A DNA stretch of 64,000 bases from assembly GCF_900103185.1 (NCBI RefSeq), contig NZ_FNJD01000012.1, positions 1 through 64,000 of the forward strand, read 5' to 3'. Every line of letters starts with the position of its first letter. Within the stretch, counting starts at the first letter, position 1. Of the stretch, positions 1-7,927 are shown one piece after another. The position numbers and the translations under genes are program-made. The notes beneath the pieces are model-generated. The model did no database searches, was not told the DNA's origin, and saw only the letters and a list, made by a program, of their open reading frames with translations. The DNA comes from Sulfitobacter litoralis (lineage in GTDB: Bacteria; Pseudomonadota; Alphaproteobacteria; Rhodobacterales; Rhodobacteraceae).

Positions 1-347
1 CCACCCACAAACCCAAGGCAAAATCGAACGCTGGCACCAGACCATGAAGAACCGGGTTCTGCTGGAAAACTACTACCTGCCAGGCGATCTTGAGCGTCAG
101 ATCGGGGCCTTCGTCGAATACTACAACAACCAGCGCTACCACGAGAGCCTGAACAACGTCACGCCAGCCGACGTCTACTTTGGCCGCGACAAAGCCATTC
201 TGAGGGAAAGGGAAAAGATCAAGAAGCAGACAATCCGCCAACGTCGCTTGCAACACCAAAAACAAGCCGCATAATCAACTACACATACGAGCCAGAGCCT
301 CCAATGCTCAAACCGCTCTGATGCCCCATTTTATATGACGACGGACA
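1..347 (+). mobile_element. Right-hand end of an IS3-family insertion sequence
   Basis: The window opens inside an IS3-type element whose left part lies outside. It contains the transposase C-terminus, about 60 bases of non-coding tail and an inferred terminal repeat ending near 347 (GACGACGGACA). The boundary is inferred because the other end is not visible; the support is that the neighbouring SLOG-like coding sequence loses its character at this point. The element lies in the debris field next to tRNA-Phe. Confidence 0.6.
2..274 (+). CDS. IS3-family transposase (OrfB), C-terminal fragment
   Basis: This is the end of an integrase-core (DDE, rve) transposase that catalyses cut-out and insertion of the IS. 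The frame is open to the window edge. It begins with the motif HPQTQGKIERWHQTMK, which carries the catalytic glutamate of the DDE triad, followed by the usual YYNNQRYHESL block and a basic tail. An in-frame ATG at 44 is internal, not a start. The two catalytic aspartates would lie upstream of the window, so whether the full gene is intact cannot be judged. Confidence 0.85.
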   Translation, partial: HPQTQGKIERWHQTMKNRVLLENYYLPGDLERQIGAFVEYYNNQRYHESLNNVTPADVYFGRDKAILREREKIKKQTIRQRRLQHQKQAA

Positions 348-571
348 CTCTTGGCGATGTTGAAGGCCTCGCCGCGTAATCTTGGTGCCATGGCATTGAG
401 CACAAAAATGCAGCTGTCTCTGCCAGTGAATTCCTGAAATCCTTCCCAAGGTATAAATACTTGGAGCAGGTTGTAGTCTGAGATGCCACGGTAGAAAACT
501 GTGTCAGCTCCTTGTGCGCCACCAGTCCGTAGGCATTGGTCATTTCCTCTTCTTCCTCTTGGTTCGCAGTT
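308..571 (-). pseudogene. Remnant of a SLOG/DprA-like Rossmann-fold protein, cut by the IS
   Basis: The minus-strand frame running from 571 down to the stop at 308-310 reads a segment with GGAQGADTVFYRG, then VFIPWEGF and NAMAPRLRGEAFNIAKS. Glycine-rich GGAxGAD followed by an (F/Y)LPWxGF strand is typical of SLOG-family nucleotide-binding proteins found in phages and genomic islands. The frame is closed upstream by TAA at 572-574 and has no credible start. Past about 348 it reads into the IS end. I infer a gene truncated at both ends. The family call rests on motif recognition only. Confidence 0.5.
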
Positions 572-588
572 TTACGCGCACCGCTGCG

Positions 589-834
589 CTAGGCGCGCTT
601 AGCCACCGTCGACTTCAAGGTACGGCTCCTGACCGAGCAGTCAGAGATGATCTTGTCGAGGAAGGCGTTCTTTGCTTGCATCAACATCGAGGCACCTGCG
701 CCGCGCTTCTCCTGCGTATCCAGCGGGATACCCATAGGGTAGGTTTTAGCCAGCTCGCAGCGCATTGCCGATCTTCTGGATCGTCGCCAAAATACATCGG
801 CGCAATCCACCAATGCTGACATCGGCCATTTCAC
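589..834 (-). pseudogene. Unidentified small ORF, probably frameshifted remnant
   Basis: An 81-codon frame without a recognised family. Its second half (ELAKTYPMGIPLDTQEK, then a segment rich in Ala, Lys and Leu) looks like genuine protein. The best start, ATG at 829 (MADVSIGG), is in another frame that ends after IQKIGNALRAG, exactly where the first frame continues with ELAKTYP. This suggests an original protein of about 80 residues broken by a single-base frameshift. Three 9-base repeats lie directly upstream. Function unknown; the surroundings suggest a mobile-element or phage origin. Confidence 0.3.
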
Positions 835-849
835 TTTTGAGACATTTAG

Positions 850-872
850 TTTTGTCAGTTTTGTCAGTTTTG
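850..872. repeat. Short tandem repeat, TTTTGTCAG x 2.6
   Basis: Two perfect copies of TTTTGTCAG (850-858, 859-867) and a partial third lie just upstream of the small minus-strand ORF. Spacing near one helical turn would suit an operator for a small regulator, but no regulator is recognised here. The rest of 275-985 holds only the gene remnants listed and no intact gene. Confidence 0.5.
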
Positions 873-984
873 CCTGCCGCTAAGAAGAGAGTTTAGAATT
901 TTCAGTCCAACCGCACGGCGTGAAGTGTAACTACACAACTGGCCGCAGTCTTTTTGTAAGCATCCGGCGTAGGCCACAGCGCGG

Positions 985-1206
985 TCAACGCGCGGGGTCA
1001 GGGTCCATTTCGATCAGGTCTCGCAGGTTTTCGATGCCGAACGGAGTGAAGGCGATGACGCTGTCGTCGGCGGGGCCATAGACCCAGATCACGCCATCTT
1101 CGGTATCCATACAGATGGCGAGATCGAAGATCCGATCGACGGTTTCGCCCAGTTCGGCAGCAACGCGGTCGATGGTCTTGACGGAATGCACCTTGTTTAG
1201 CTCCAT
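985..1206 (-). CDS. Small IS66-associated hypothetical protein
   Basis: A 73-residue acidic protein of unknown function. It starts two bases after the IS66 transposase stop and on the same strand. From memory, similar small ORFs accompany IS66 transposases in Rhodobacteraceae, so it is probably a passenger of the element and not a chromosomal gene. The C-terminus is short and ends in PDPAR. No catalytic motif or membrane segment is visible. Confidence 0.55.
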   Translation of the reverse strand: MELNKVHSVKTIDRVAAELGETVDRIFDLAICMDTEDGVIWVYGPADDSVIAFTPFGIENLRDLIEMDPDPAR

Positions 1207-1208
1207 GA

Positions 1209-1643
1209 TTATGCCGCCTCAGCAAGGGGCCGGGTCTTCCAGTGCCAGGGCAGAAGCTCACGTATGCGCGAGACGGGCATGTCGGGGAGCCGGGCGAGGA
1301 CATCTGCGAGCCAGGCCTGTGGGTCGATGTCGTTCATTTTGGCCGTGACAATCAGGGTATGCATGGCGGCGGCTCGCACACCGCCGCGCTCGGAACCCGC
1401 GAAGAGCCATGACTTTCTACCCAGGGCCTCCCCGCGAAGGGCGCGTTCGGCCGCATTATTCGTCAGGCAGATGCGCCCGTCATGGAGGAATGCCGTGAAG
1501 GCCTGCCAACGGCCCGCTTTCTCGAACATGTAGTTGATCGCCTTAGCCACCTTGTTGTGTCTGGACAGTTTTGCGCGCTCTTCCTGCAGCCAGTCATGGA
1601 GGCTATTCACCAAGGGACGGGAGAGGTCCTGGCGGGCGGCAAG
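1209..1643 (-). pseudogene. IS66-family transposase, C-terminal fragment
   Basis: About 145 residues match the end of IS66 TnpC: a block with NNAAERALRGEALGRKSWLFAGS (written here as NNAAERALR and GRKSWLFAG), then TLIVTAKMNDIDPQAWLADVLARLP and the HxxxLLPWHW-type tail (here LLPWHWK). The upstream residues in the same open frame (to 1745) do not resemble IS66 and are probably flanking sequence read by chance. More than two thirds of the usual 500-residue protein is missing. Confidence 0.75.
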
Positions 1644-1794
1644 GCGAGTAACTTTAAACATTACGATGCTCTCAATACCGAATAGTCGCGCGAATGCCAT
1701 GCAAGACCAAATGGCACTGCCCCTAGAAAATCGACTTGGAACCAAAAGGTGGATATTTGGGTGTATAAATCAAATTCTAAAATACATTATACAT

Positions 1795-1822
1795 TTAAAT
1801 TCAGCTACTTAGCTGAATTTAA
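1795..1822. repeat. Perfect 12-bp inverted repeat abutting tRNA-Phe
   Basis: TTAAATTCAGCT (1795-1806) is separated by ACTT from its exact complement (1811-1822), which ends one base before the encoded CCA of tRNA-Phe. On the tRNA strand it forms a 12-bp, AT-rich hairpin directly after the gene. No T-run follows, so it is not a classical intrinsic terminator. It could be a 3'-processing or termination signal, or a scar of integration at the tRNA end. Confidence 0.6.
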
Positions 1823-1897
1823 TGGTGCCCAGGGGCGGAATCGAACCACCGACACGAGGATTTTCAATCCACTGCTCTACCCCTGAGCTACCCGGGC
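1823..1897 (-). tRNA. tRNA-Phe (anticodon GAA)
   Basis: The 75-base sequence folds as a cloverleaf: acceptor GCCCGGG with CCTGGGC, D-arm GCTC/GAGC, an anticodon arm with loop TTGAAAA (anticodon GAA), T-arm GGTGG-TTCGATT-CCGCC, discriminator A and an encoded CCA. It decodes UUC and UUU. It lies downstream of yacG on the same strand. Its 3' end faces the mobile-element remnants, as expected if a tRNA gene has served as an integration site. Confidence 0.95.
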
Positions 1898-1999
1898 ACC
1901 GGAGACCACCGTAGTGGTCGGGTGTGCGCGTTCTAGGATTTTGCGGCGGGGGTGTCCAGAGGCTTTCGCCATGTTTGGCAAAGGTTTTTTCGGAAAGTT

Positions 2000-2191
2000 C
2001 TAATGTGGCTTGTCCGGAGCGTTCAAAGCGGCCTTGCTGGCCTCGATTGCGGCCTCGACATCCTCGGGATCGCGGCTTGGCGTGGCGTAGCTGCCGTTTA
2101 GCCACTTTGCCAAATCCACGTCCGCGCAGCGCCCCGAACAGAAGGGACGATACTTGAGGGAGGTTTCGCCGTTACAGATCGGGCAGGTCAC
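2000..2191 (-). CDS. yacG: YacG-type zinc-ribbon protein
   Basis: This 63-residue protein belongs to the DNA gyrase inhibitor YacG family, whose E. coli member binds GyrB and blocks DNA binding. The zinc ligands are C3, C6, C18 and C22 in the pattern CPIC...FCSGRC, followed by the conserved DLAKWLNGSY. The C-terminal tail is Ala/Glu-rich. It starts with GTG at 2191, overlapping the stop of the upstream RNase gene as GTGA, so translation is probably coupled. See the finding on its CPxC lying where the RNase zinc-link would be. Confidence 0.9.
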   Translation of the reverse strand: MTCPICNGETSLKYRPFCSGRCADVDLAKWLNGSYATPSRDPEDVEAAIEASKAALNAPDKPH

Positions 2192-3210
2192 TTTAGCACC
2201 TCTGCCAGGGGCATACGGGCGCGTTTGCGCTGCAGCTCATAGTGCCCAAGCGGTGTCCAACCCACCAAAGTGGTTTCCACATCATCAGCGCGAAACGCCT
2301 GACGCAAGGCGGTCTCGAACGGGCGGCGGTCTTTCTTGGGCATGGGTGCAAGATCCAGCGTGATCTGCCCCCCCAGACCGCGCAGACGCAAGGCACGGGG
2401 CAAGGCGCGGGCGCAGGCCATGTTGGCCTTGATACCAGCGGCGAGCGACACATCCGCACCGGTGTTCACGTCAACGGCGACCAAGGCGCGTGTGGGTTCA
2501 ACGAACATGGAGGCACCGCCGTCAAGAGCGACGCGCGGCTGCGAAAGACTATCGACGGTATCCAAAACGCCATGGGTCTCGAACCCGCCGGGATCGGTCA
2601 CAATGTCTGCCGGCTCTACCCAGTCGCGCCACGCTAAAATGTGTGGGCCGTCGCCTTCGGACAACAACTCCATCTCGGTGGACGGGTCATCAAGCACCTT
2701 GTCAGCCAGCGTCAGCATCGCGTCGATATCATCAGCGATGTCGTCCGCATCGGCACCAGCGCAAGAGGACCGCAGAATCAGCCCGTGCGTGGCCCCGTCT
2801 GCGGCCTCATGGGCGATCTCGAGCAGCCGGTCACGTTCTTCCTCGTCCCGAATGCTGCGCGAGATATTGGTGCCGGGCGCGCCGGGGGTCACGATAGCAT
2901 AGCGGCTTTTGAACAATAGCTTTTGTGTCACCGGAATGGCTTTTCCCGGTTCGGCATAGCCCGAAACCTGCACGAGAATTGGCTGTCCGGGTGCCAACCC
3001 CTTGATCTGGCGCAAGAACGCAGAGCCATCAGGCGTCTTGAGGAACATCCCCCCCTGCCCTTTGACCGGGCGGTCCGCAATGGCGCGGTAGATCGTGCCG
3101 GGGCGCGGCCCGTCACTGTCGATCAAAAGATCATCCAGCTTGCCGTCCACGATCAGCGCGGCGGCTTCGGTGTCGCCAAAATGGTCCAGAACGATCGTAC
3201 GGCCCTTCAT
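2188..3210 (-). CDS. rng: Ribonuclease E/G family protein (short form)
   Basis: A 340-residue protein of the RNase E/G endoribonuclease family, which cuts single-stranded RNA in rRNA maturation and mRNA decay. The DNase I-like catalytic half is clear: VAVDVNTG with D247 and ITLDLAPM with D286 match the two metal-binding aspartates. The N-terminal half is a reduced S1-like region. It ends at RMPLAEVLK, just before the position of the CPxC zinc-link of full-length RNase G/E, so it is shorter than the roughly 490 residues of RNase G. Start ATG overlaps the maf stop (ATGA). A full RNase E probably lies elsewhere. Confidence 0.88.
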   Translation of the reverse strand: MKGRTIVLDHFGDTEAAALIVDGKLDDLLIDSDGPRPGTIYRAIADRPVKGQGGMFLKTPDGSAFLRQIKGLAPGQPILVQVSGYAEPGKAIPVTQKLLFKSRYAIVTPGAPGTNISRSIRDEEERDRLLEIAHEAADGATHGLILRSSCAGADADDIADDIDAMLTLADKVLDDPSTEMELLSEGDGPHILAWRDWVEPADIVTDPGGFETHGVLDTVDSLSQPRVALDGGASMFVEPTRALVAVDVNTGADVSLAAGIKANMACARALPRALRLRGLGGQITLDLAPMPKKDRRPFETALRQAFRADDVETTLVGWTPLGHYELQRKRARMPLAEVLK

Positions 3211-3785
3211 GAGGTCTCTCCTGCGAAAACATATCCTGCAGCACGCAGCAGGTTTGCGGTTTCGGCCAATGGCAGGCCGACGATGCCGGTGAACGATCCG
3301 CTGATCCAGGGGATCAATGCGCCAGCCGGTCCTTGGATGCCATAGCCGCCGGCCTTACCCTGCCAGTCTCCTGTTGCCAGATAAGCCGAGATTTCAACAT
3401 CTGACAGGCGTTTCATGCGGACGGTGCTGACTACATCACGCTGCCATAGCTTGTCACCGCGCTTGACCGCGACTGCCGTGATAACTTTGTGACGACGCCC
3501 CGACATGAGACGTAAAAAGCGGATCGCCTCGGCCTCGTCTTCGGGTTTGCCTAAGATACGGCGGCCGACAGCGACGGTTGTATCGGCACAGAGCACGATA
3601 TCATCCCCCCCGGCCTGCACAGCGGCGGCCTTTTCACTGGCCATGCGCGCGCAATAGGGGCGCGGCAGTTCGGCAGCCAGCGGGGTTTCGTCTATATCGG
3701 GAGCGCGAATATCGTCTGGGACAACGCCAATTTGCGCCAGCAATTCCTTGCGGCGCGGGCTTCCTGATCCGAGGATAAAACTCAT
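3207..3785 (-). CDS. maf: Maf-family nucleoside triphosphate pyrophosphatase
   Basis: A 192-residue Maf protein. The family hydrolyses non-canonical or methylated NTPs to NMPs and can affect septation. Visible motifs are the N-terminal SGSPRR (7-12), DIDETP (30-35), ADTTV near residue 67 and [10 protein letters not shown] in the C-terminal half. Length matches the family. It is the second gene of infA-maf-rng-yacG and overlaps the RNase gene by four bases. The subfamily (dTTP/UTP- or m7GTP-type) cannot be fixed by eye. Confidence 0.92.
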   Translation of the reverse strand: MSFILGSGSPRRKELLAQIGVVPDDIRAPDIDETPLAAELPRPYCARMASEKAAAVQAGGDDIVLCADTTVAVGRRILGKPEDEAEAIRFLRLMSGRRHKVITAVAVKRGDKLWQRDVVSTVRMKRLSDVEISAYLATGDWQGKAGGYGIQGPAGALIPWISGSFTGIVGLPLAETANLLRAAGYVFAGETS

Positions 3786-3839
3786 ATGGGATCCTAGATC
3801 GCTGCCCGAAAACCACGAGGTGATTTTCGGATAAGCGTT

Positions 3840-4058
3840 TTATTTAAAGCGGTAATTGATCCGGCCTTTGCTCAGATCATAGGGGGTCATTTCCACCTGT
3901 ACCTTATCGCCAGCCAGAACACGGATGCGGTTCTTACGCATCTTGCCTGCCGTATGCGCGATGATCTCATGGCCGTTTTCAAGCTCGACCCGGAACGTCG
4001 CGTTCGGCAGAAGTTCTTTCACGATACCGGGGAATTCGAGCGTGTCTTCCTTGGCCAT
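3840..4058 (-). CDS. infA: Translation initiation factor IF-1
   Basis: A 72-residue single S1/OB-fold protein, essential for 30S initiation-complex assembly. The sequence has the conserved start [11 protein letters not shown], the block [13 protein letters not shown] and the end [15 protein letters not shown]. The length is exactly the family standard. A Shine-Dalgarno-like GGAGA precedes the ATG. It heads the infA-maf-rng-yacG-tRNA-Phe run, so the translation factor probably sets transcription of the downstream genes. Confidence 0.98.
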   Translation of the reverse strand: MAKEDTLEFPGIVKELLPNATFRVELENGHEIIAHTAGKMRKNRIRVLAGDKVQVEMTPYDLSKGRINYRFK

Positions 4059-4139
4059 GGTCTCTCCTTGAACACTTTGTCCTGCAATTTCAGGACGCAG
4101 GCTTAAATGGGCGCAATTTTCCCTTTTTTCAAGGGGTAT

Positions 4140-5021
4140 TCACATCAAAGGCACGTTTATGGCCGTTGCGTCACGCCCGAACTGGTCCTCCCAGTGGTTT
4201 CGGTTCAAAACCACCCCATCTGCACGCACACGGCTGATCTGTGCGATGTCGACCTCGGCAAAGGTCCAGCCGGGCACGTTGATCTCTGCGGCGGCAAGGA
4301 CGCCGGTGGACGGAAAGCCCACATCCGGCGGACAGAATATGCCGCCTGCCCCATAAGAATCACCAAGCGCGTCGGACCAATCCGCAGGCCCGACGCAGGA
4401 TGACATGGCCGTAACGCATTGATTCTCCAGCGCGCGCGCCATGGATCCAATGCGGACGCGCCAGTAGCCTGCCAAGGCTTCGGTCACACTAGGGACGGCG
4501 ATGATGTCGCAATCTGCCAAGGCGCGACCCAGCAAAGGGAATTCGCTATCATAGCAGATCAGGATGCTGATCTTGCCCAATGCCGTCTCGAAGATGCGCA
4601 AAGGCTCTCCACCGACCACGCCCCAGACCTCGCGTTCGAATCGGGTCATGATCTGTTTGTCCTGCACCCCGATTTGCCCCGAAGGCGTGATCAGGCGGGC
4701 GCGATTTACCGGACGGGGGGCTGCATCGGTGACCGCAGGTCCGGACGCTGCGACGATATGCACGCCATATTCAGCTGCAAGTTTCTGATGTGTCGCATCT
4801 GCATCCGCCAGCCGGTCAGATACAGCGAACAGCGACGCCTCCAGGTTGCCAGCTACATCCAGCCCCGCGAGCGTGGCCAGTTCCATCGCGCCATATTCGG
4901 GGAATACCAGCAGCTCTGCCCCACTGGCCGCCGCAGTTGCGACCCAGCCTGCCAATTTATCTTCGTAATGTGCCCAGCTGGACAAAACGTCCAGCGGGTA
5001 TGCGGCTGTTGCGATTTTCAT
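4140..5021 (-). CDS. Carbon-nitrogen hydrolase (nitrilase superfamily)
   Basis: A 293-residue amidase/nitrilase-fold enzyme with the Glu-Lys-Cys triad visible: E42 in FPEYGAM, K122 in QDKQIMTRFE and C156 in ILICYDSEFP. Such enzymes hydrolyse amides or carbamoyl groups in the cytoplasm; the substrate cannot be read from the sequence. I chose the ATG at 5021 because GGAGG lies six bases upstream; an upstream ATG at 5048 has no such site. It is divergent from a LysR regulator, a likely controller. No other catabolic gene adjoins it. Confidence 0.9.
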   Translation of the reverse strand: MKIATAAYPLDVLSSWAHYEDKLAGWVATAAASGAELLVFPEYGAMELATLAGLDVAGNLEASLFAVSDRLADADATHQKLAAEYGVHIVAASGPAVTDAAPRPVNRARLITPSGQIGVQDKQIMTRFEREVWGVVGGEPLRIFETALGKISILICYDSEFPLLGRALADCDIIAVPSVTEALAGYWRVRIGSMARALENQCVTAMSSCVGPADWSDALGDSYGAGGIFCPPDVGFPSTGVLAAAEINVPGWTFAEVDIAQISRVRADGVVLNRNHWEDQFGRDATAINVPLM

Positions 5022-5148
5022 GAAAGCCTCCGGTGCGTGATGAGCCATATGGTGCGCTGCGCACGGGGCAGCTTCAAGGGGAACGCGTGTTTTCCGCAGT
5101 TCATTTCAGTTTTGTGAAACCAATGCTTAGAAATACGCACGAACCTTG

Positions 5149-5160
5149 CCAAAATATTGG
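5149..5160. promoter_or_regulatory. Candidate LysR operator in divergent promoter region
   Basis: CCAA-AATA-TTGG is a perfect palindrome in the 180-base gap between the amidohydrolase and the LysR gene, about 40 bases before the regulator start. LysR regulators usually bind such interrupted dyads in divergent promoters. No binding data; inference from position and symmetry only. Confidence 0.35.
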
Positions 5161-5201
5161 TCATGCTTCACTAAATCCGAAAGGACCAAGGGCGGGACAT
5201 C

Positions 5202-6167
5202 ATGATCAAAAAGGGCATCACCCTACGCGGCATAGAAGTGTTCGAGGCATTGGCCAGCCGTGGGTCTGTGGCGCAGGCCGCTGCGTTGACAGGGCTAAGC
5301 CAACCCGCCGTCAGTCAACAGATCAGCAACCTCGAAGCCGCTATGGGCGCAGCGCTTGTCGATCACAGTACGCGCCCGATGAAACTGACCGCTGCGGGCG
5401 AAAGCTTTCTGCGTCACAGCGGTGCAGCGCTTGCCCATATCCGCTTGGCGCAATCCGAACTGACGGTGATGGACCTTGCAAACCTCAGCGACCTGAGCCT
5501 CGGGGTGATCGACGATTTTGACAATGACCTGACCCCCCGCCTCGCAACGCTTCTGGCCGACAGCATGGCAGGCTGCCGCTTCCGGATGGTCACCGACGGC
5601 AGCAAGGGGTTGATCCAGGCGGTTCAGGACAAATCCCTTCACATTGCTATCGCCGCCACCAGCGGGGATGCCAAAAGCGGGCTCATCGAAATTCCGCTGG
5701 CACGCGACCCATTCGTAATCGTGACCCCTGCCGGTTTTGAGGGCAACAGCGCGGACCTGATGGCGGGGCGATCGACTTTGCCGTTCGTGAAATACGCCAC
5801 CGACCAACTGATTGCCGACCAGATCACCAACCACCTCACGCGCAGTAATATCACGCTGCATTCGCAGTTCGAAATCGGCAGCCACCTTGCCTTGATGGCG
5901 ATGGTGGCACGGGGCATCGGTTGGGCCATCACGACGCCCTTCGGCTATTGCCGCGCAGAGCGGTTCCACCAACAGCTCGCGGTGCATCCCCTGCCCGTAC
6001 CGGGGCTGTCGCGTCAGATTTCCCTGTTCGCAGGGTCGGATTGGACGGGACCGGTGCCGCAGAATATCGCTGATACGATGCGCCAACTGCTCCGGTCGCA
6101 TATGATCGCGCCGACGGTCGCGCAATTGCCGTGGCTCGCCCCCAGTTTCGAGACGCTCGCGGGCTGA
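5202..6167 (+). CDS. LysR-family transcriptional regulator
   Basis: A 321-residue LysR protein. Residues 5-65 form the winged helix-turn-helix (LRGIEVFEALASRGSVAQAA...LSQPAVSQQISNLE in the family pattern), and the rest is a periplasmic-binding-like effector domain. It faces away from the nitrilase-type hydrolase and probably represses or activates it and itself in response to a small molecule. A purine-rich GGGCGGGA precedes the ATG. The effector is not predictable. Confidence 0.92.
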   Translation: MIKKGITLRGIEVFEALASRGSVAQAAALTGLSQPAVSQQISNLEAAMGAALVDHSTRPMKLTAAGESFLRHSGAALAHIRLAQSELTVMDLANLSDLSLGVIDDFDNDLTPRLATLLADSMAGCRFRMVTDGSKGLIQAVQDKSLHIAIAATSGDAKSGLIEIPLARDPFVIVTPAGFEGNSADLMAGRSTLPFVKYATDQLIADQITNHLTRSNITLHSQFEIGSHLALMAMVARGIGWAITTPFGYCRAERFHQQLAVHPLPVPGLSRQISLFAGSDWTGPVPQNIADTMRQLLRSHMIAPTVAQLPWLAPSFETLAG

Positions 6168-6224
6168 CCGCTTGCGCAAGACGTGCGGGACTGTTTCACT
6201 CGGGCGCAAGAAAGAGGGGCTGAC

Positions 6225-6938
6225 ATGAGCAAGATCGTTATTCTGACAGGCGCAGGCATTTCTGCGGAAAGCGGCATTGAAACCTTCCGTGCCGAAGACG
6301 GGCTATGGGCGCAACACCGCGTCGAGGACGTCGCCACACCCGAAGGCTTTGCCCGTGATCCTCAACTGGTCGTCGATTTCTATAACGGTCGTCGCAAGCA
6401 GGCGGCAGAGGTATCGCCAAATGCCGCGCACCAGGCGCTGGCCAAGCTGCAGCAGCACTATGCGGGTCAGGTCGTCATCGTGACCCAAAACGTCGATGAC
6501 TTGCATGAACAGGGCGGTGCGCGGGTGATCCATATGCACGGCGCGCTGAACTCGGCGCTTTGCGCCAGCTGCGATCACCGTTGGCCCGCGGATATGGCGA
6601 TGGCTGTCGGCGATCCCTGCCCCGCCTGCCAAGCCCCCGCCGCGCGACCTGACATCGTGTGGTTCGGCGAAATGCCCTATGACATGGATGCGATTTTTGA
6701 TCATTTGGCCGAGGCCGATATTTTCGCGGCCATCGGTACATCGGGCAACGTCTACCCCGCCGCCGGTTTCGTCGCAGAGGCCCGCCGCAACGGGGCCCAC
6801 ACGGTAGAGATGAACCTCGAACGCTCTGCCGTCGGAAACCAGTTTGCCGAACACCGCACCGGTCCGGCGACACGTGTGGTCACCGATTGGGTGGAGGAAT
6901 TGCTGGGCACCCCCGGAGAACAGCGGCCCACGTTCTAA
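6225..6938 (+). CDS. cobB: NAD-dependent protein deacylase (sirtuin, CobB type)
   Basis: A 237-residue class III sirtuin that removes acyl groups from lysines using NAD. Visible are GAGIS (9-13), FRAEDGLW (21-28), TQN (87-89), catalytic H105 in HMHG, and four zinc cysteines C113, C116, C132 and C135. Y53 and R56 in FYNGRR match the Tyr-x-x-Arg pair that favours succinyl or malonyl lysine in CobB and SIRT5. The start at 6225 follows AAAGAGGGG; an ATG at 6183 has no ribosome site. Confidence 0.93.
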   Translation: MSKIVILTGAGISAESGIETFRAEDGLWAQHRVEDVATPEGFARDPQLVVDFYNGRRKQAAEVSPNAAHQALAKLQQHYAGQVVIVTQNVDDLHEQGGARVIHMHGALNSALCASCDHRWPADMAMAVGDPCPACQAPAARPDIVWFGEMPYDMDAIFDHLAEADIFAAIGTSGNVYPAAGFVAEARRNGAHTVEMNLERSAVGNQFAEHRTGPATRVVTDWVEELLGTPGEQRPTF

Positions 6939-6977
6939 CAAACGCCGGGCCGCCGCCATTCGTGTGCAGAAAAGACG

Positions 6978-7487
6978 TTAGTCTTTCGGCATCTCGTGAC
7001 CGGTGTGATCCATATCGCCGTGGTCGTGCTTCATCTTGCCGTGGTTCGGCTTGCGGTCCTGATCGACCATCACCTCGATCTCGACCGCACCGGCTTTTTC
7101 GAACTCCAGCGTGACGGGCACCATCGCCCCTTCTACAAGCGACTCTTTCAGCCCCATGAACATTAGGTGATCGCCGCCGCGTTTAAAGGCGTGCATTTCA
7201 TCCGCGGCAATGGCCACGCCGCCTTCGATCTCGCCCATGCGCATGATGCCATTATCGTCAGAACGGTGCGAATGCAGCTCGACCTTATCGGCCACGTCGG
7301 AAGACGCACCGATCAAACGGTCATCCGCACTGGAGTGGTTCATCACCACCATAAATGCCGCACCGGAGGTAGATTTCGCGGTCGAGCTGCGGATGTAGGC
7401 GTCATCCACCATGATACCTTCGGCAGCGAGGGGGGCAGAAAAGAGAAACAGTGCGCAAACGGCGCGGGTCAGCAAAGCAGGTGTCAT
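6978..7487 (-). CDS. Periplasmic copper chaperone PCu(A)C family
   Basis: A 169-residue secreted protein with a signal peptide (cleavage near AAEG, residues 22-23). The PCu(A)C copper-site residues are present: His and Met in VELHSH...GIMRM and later GGDHLMFMGL. The family delivers Cu(I) to the CuA site of cytochrome c oxidase together with Sco. An extra His/Met-rich tail (NHGKMKHDHGDMDHTGHEM) could bind more copper. The DUF2946-like gene just upstream is probably co-transcribed. The oxidase genes of this window lie 22 kb away. Confidence 0.92.
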   Translation of the reverse strand: MTPALLTRAVCALFLFSAPLAAEGIMVDDAYIRSSTAKSTSGAAFMVVMNHSSADDRLIGASSDVADKVELHSHRSDDNGIMRMGEIEGGVAIAADEMHAFKRGGDHLMFMGLKESLVEGAMVPVTLEFEKAGAVEIEVMVDQDRKPNHGKMKHDHGDMDHTGHEMPKD

Positions 7488-7533
7488 TGATATATCCTGT
7501 CGTCATATTCAAAATGTCTGTGAAAGTCGTACG

Positions 7534-7878
7534 TCAGGCAGCGACAGGCGGTGCTCTAGGGTCGTGGCGCATTTTGCGGCGCGGCACATCAGCTGTCGGG
7601 AAATACAACAATGGTGCAACTAAAACCACGATCCGCATCGGTGTAGCAACCAGAGCCACGGCATCTGACATGGCAACGTTGAGCGCCGAATCGGGACATA
7701 TATGCGGGGCCGACGTGGGCTTGCCCTGTGCATCTACATAGATCGCCACAGGGCCTGCACCGGTACACAGCACCATCTGACCCATCGCAGCAGACGCGCC
7801 ACGTGCAACGGCCATGCTTTGCCCTGTCAGGGCAAGCATCAACGCAAGTACCAAAGCTGATAGAGAACGCAGGGTCAT
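7534..7878 (-). CDS. DUF2946-like secreted or membrane protein
   Basis: A 114-residue protein with an N-terminal hydrophobic signal or anchor (LSALVLALMLALTG) and a second hydrophobic stretch near residues 80-95. Two cysteines in VLCTGAG and HICPD flank a short domain that resembles DUF2946, a family often found with copper and TonB-linked genes. Function is unknown. Position 46 bases upstream of the PCu(A)C gene suggests a role in copper handling. I prefer the ATG at 7878 to a longer frame starting at 7959. Confidence 0.65.
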   Translation of the reverse strand: MTLRSLSALVLALMLALTGQSMAVARGASAAMGQMVLCTGAGPVAIYVDAQGKPTSAPHICPDSALNVAMSDAVALVATPMRIVVLVAPLLYFPTADVPRRKMRHDPRAPPVAA

Positions 7879-7927
7879 AGGCCGCACCCTAGCCAAAGCT
7901 GGTGACAATGCACCTGCCCAAAACGAC

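Larger units (their letters stand above)
956..1643 (-). mobile_element. Truncated IS66-family element
   Basis: One end of an IS66-type element, with a candidate terminal sequence beginning GTAAGCATCCGG at 956, a small accessory ORF and the C-terminal part of the transposase. The transposase similarity stops near 1643, where the sequence changes to unrelated, AT-richer DNA up to the tRNA. No left end, TnpA or TnpB is present, so the element cannot move by itself. Confidence 0.65.

Noticed and set aside
331-543. Minus-strand ORF of 70 codons with an ATG
   Set aside because: Another frame of the same strand gives the SLOG-like motifs; the ATG-started frame has no family character.
1643-1745. 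N-terminal extension of the IS66 transposase
   Set aside because: Residues in this part do not resemble IS66; the frame is open by chance past the break.
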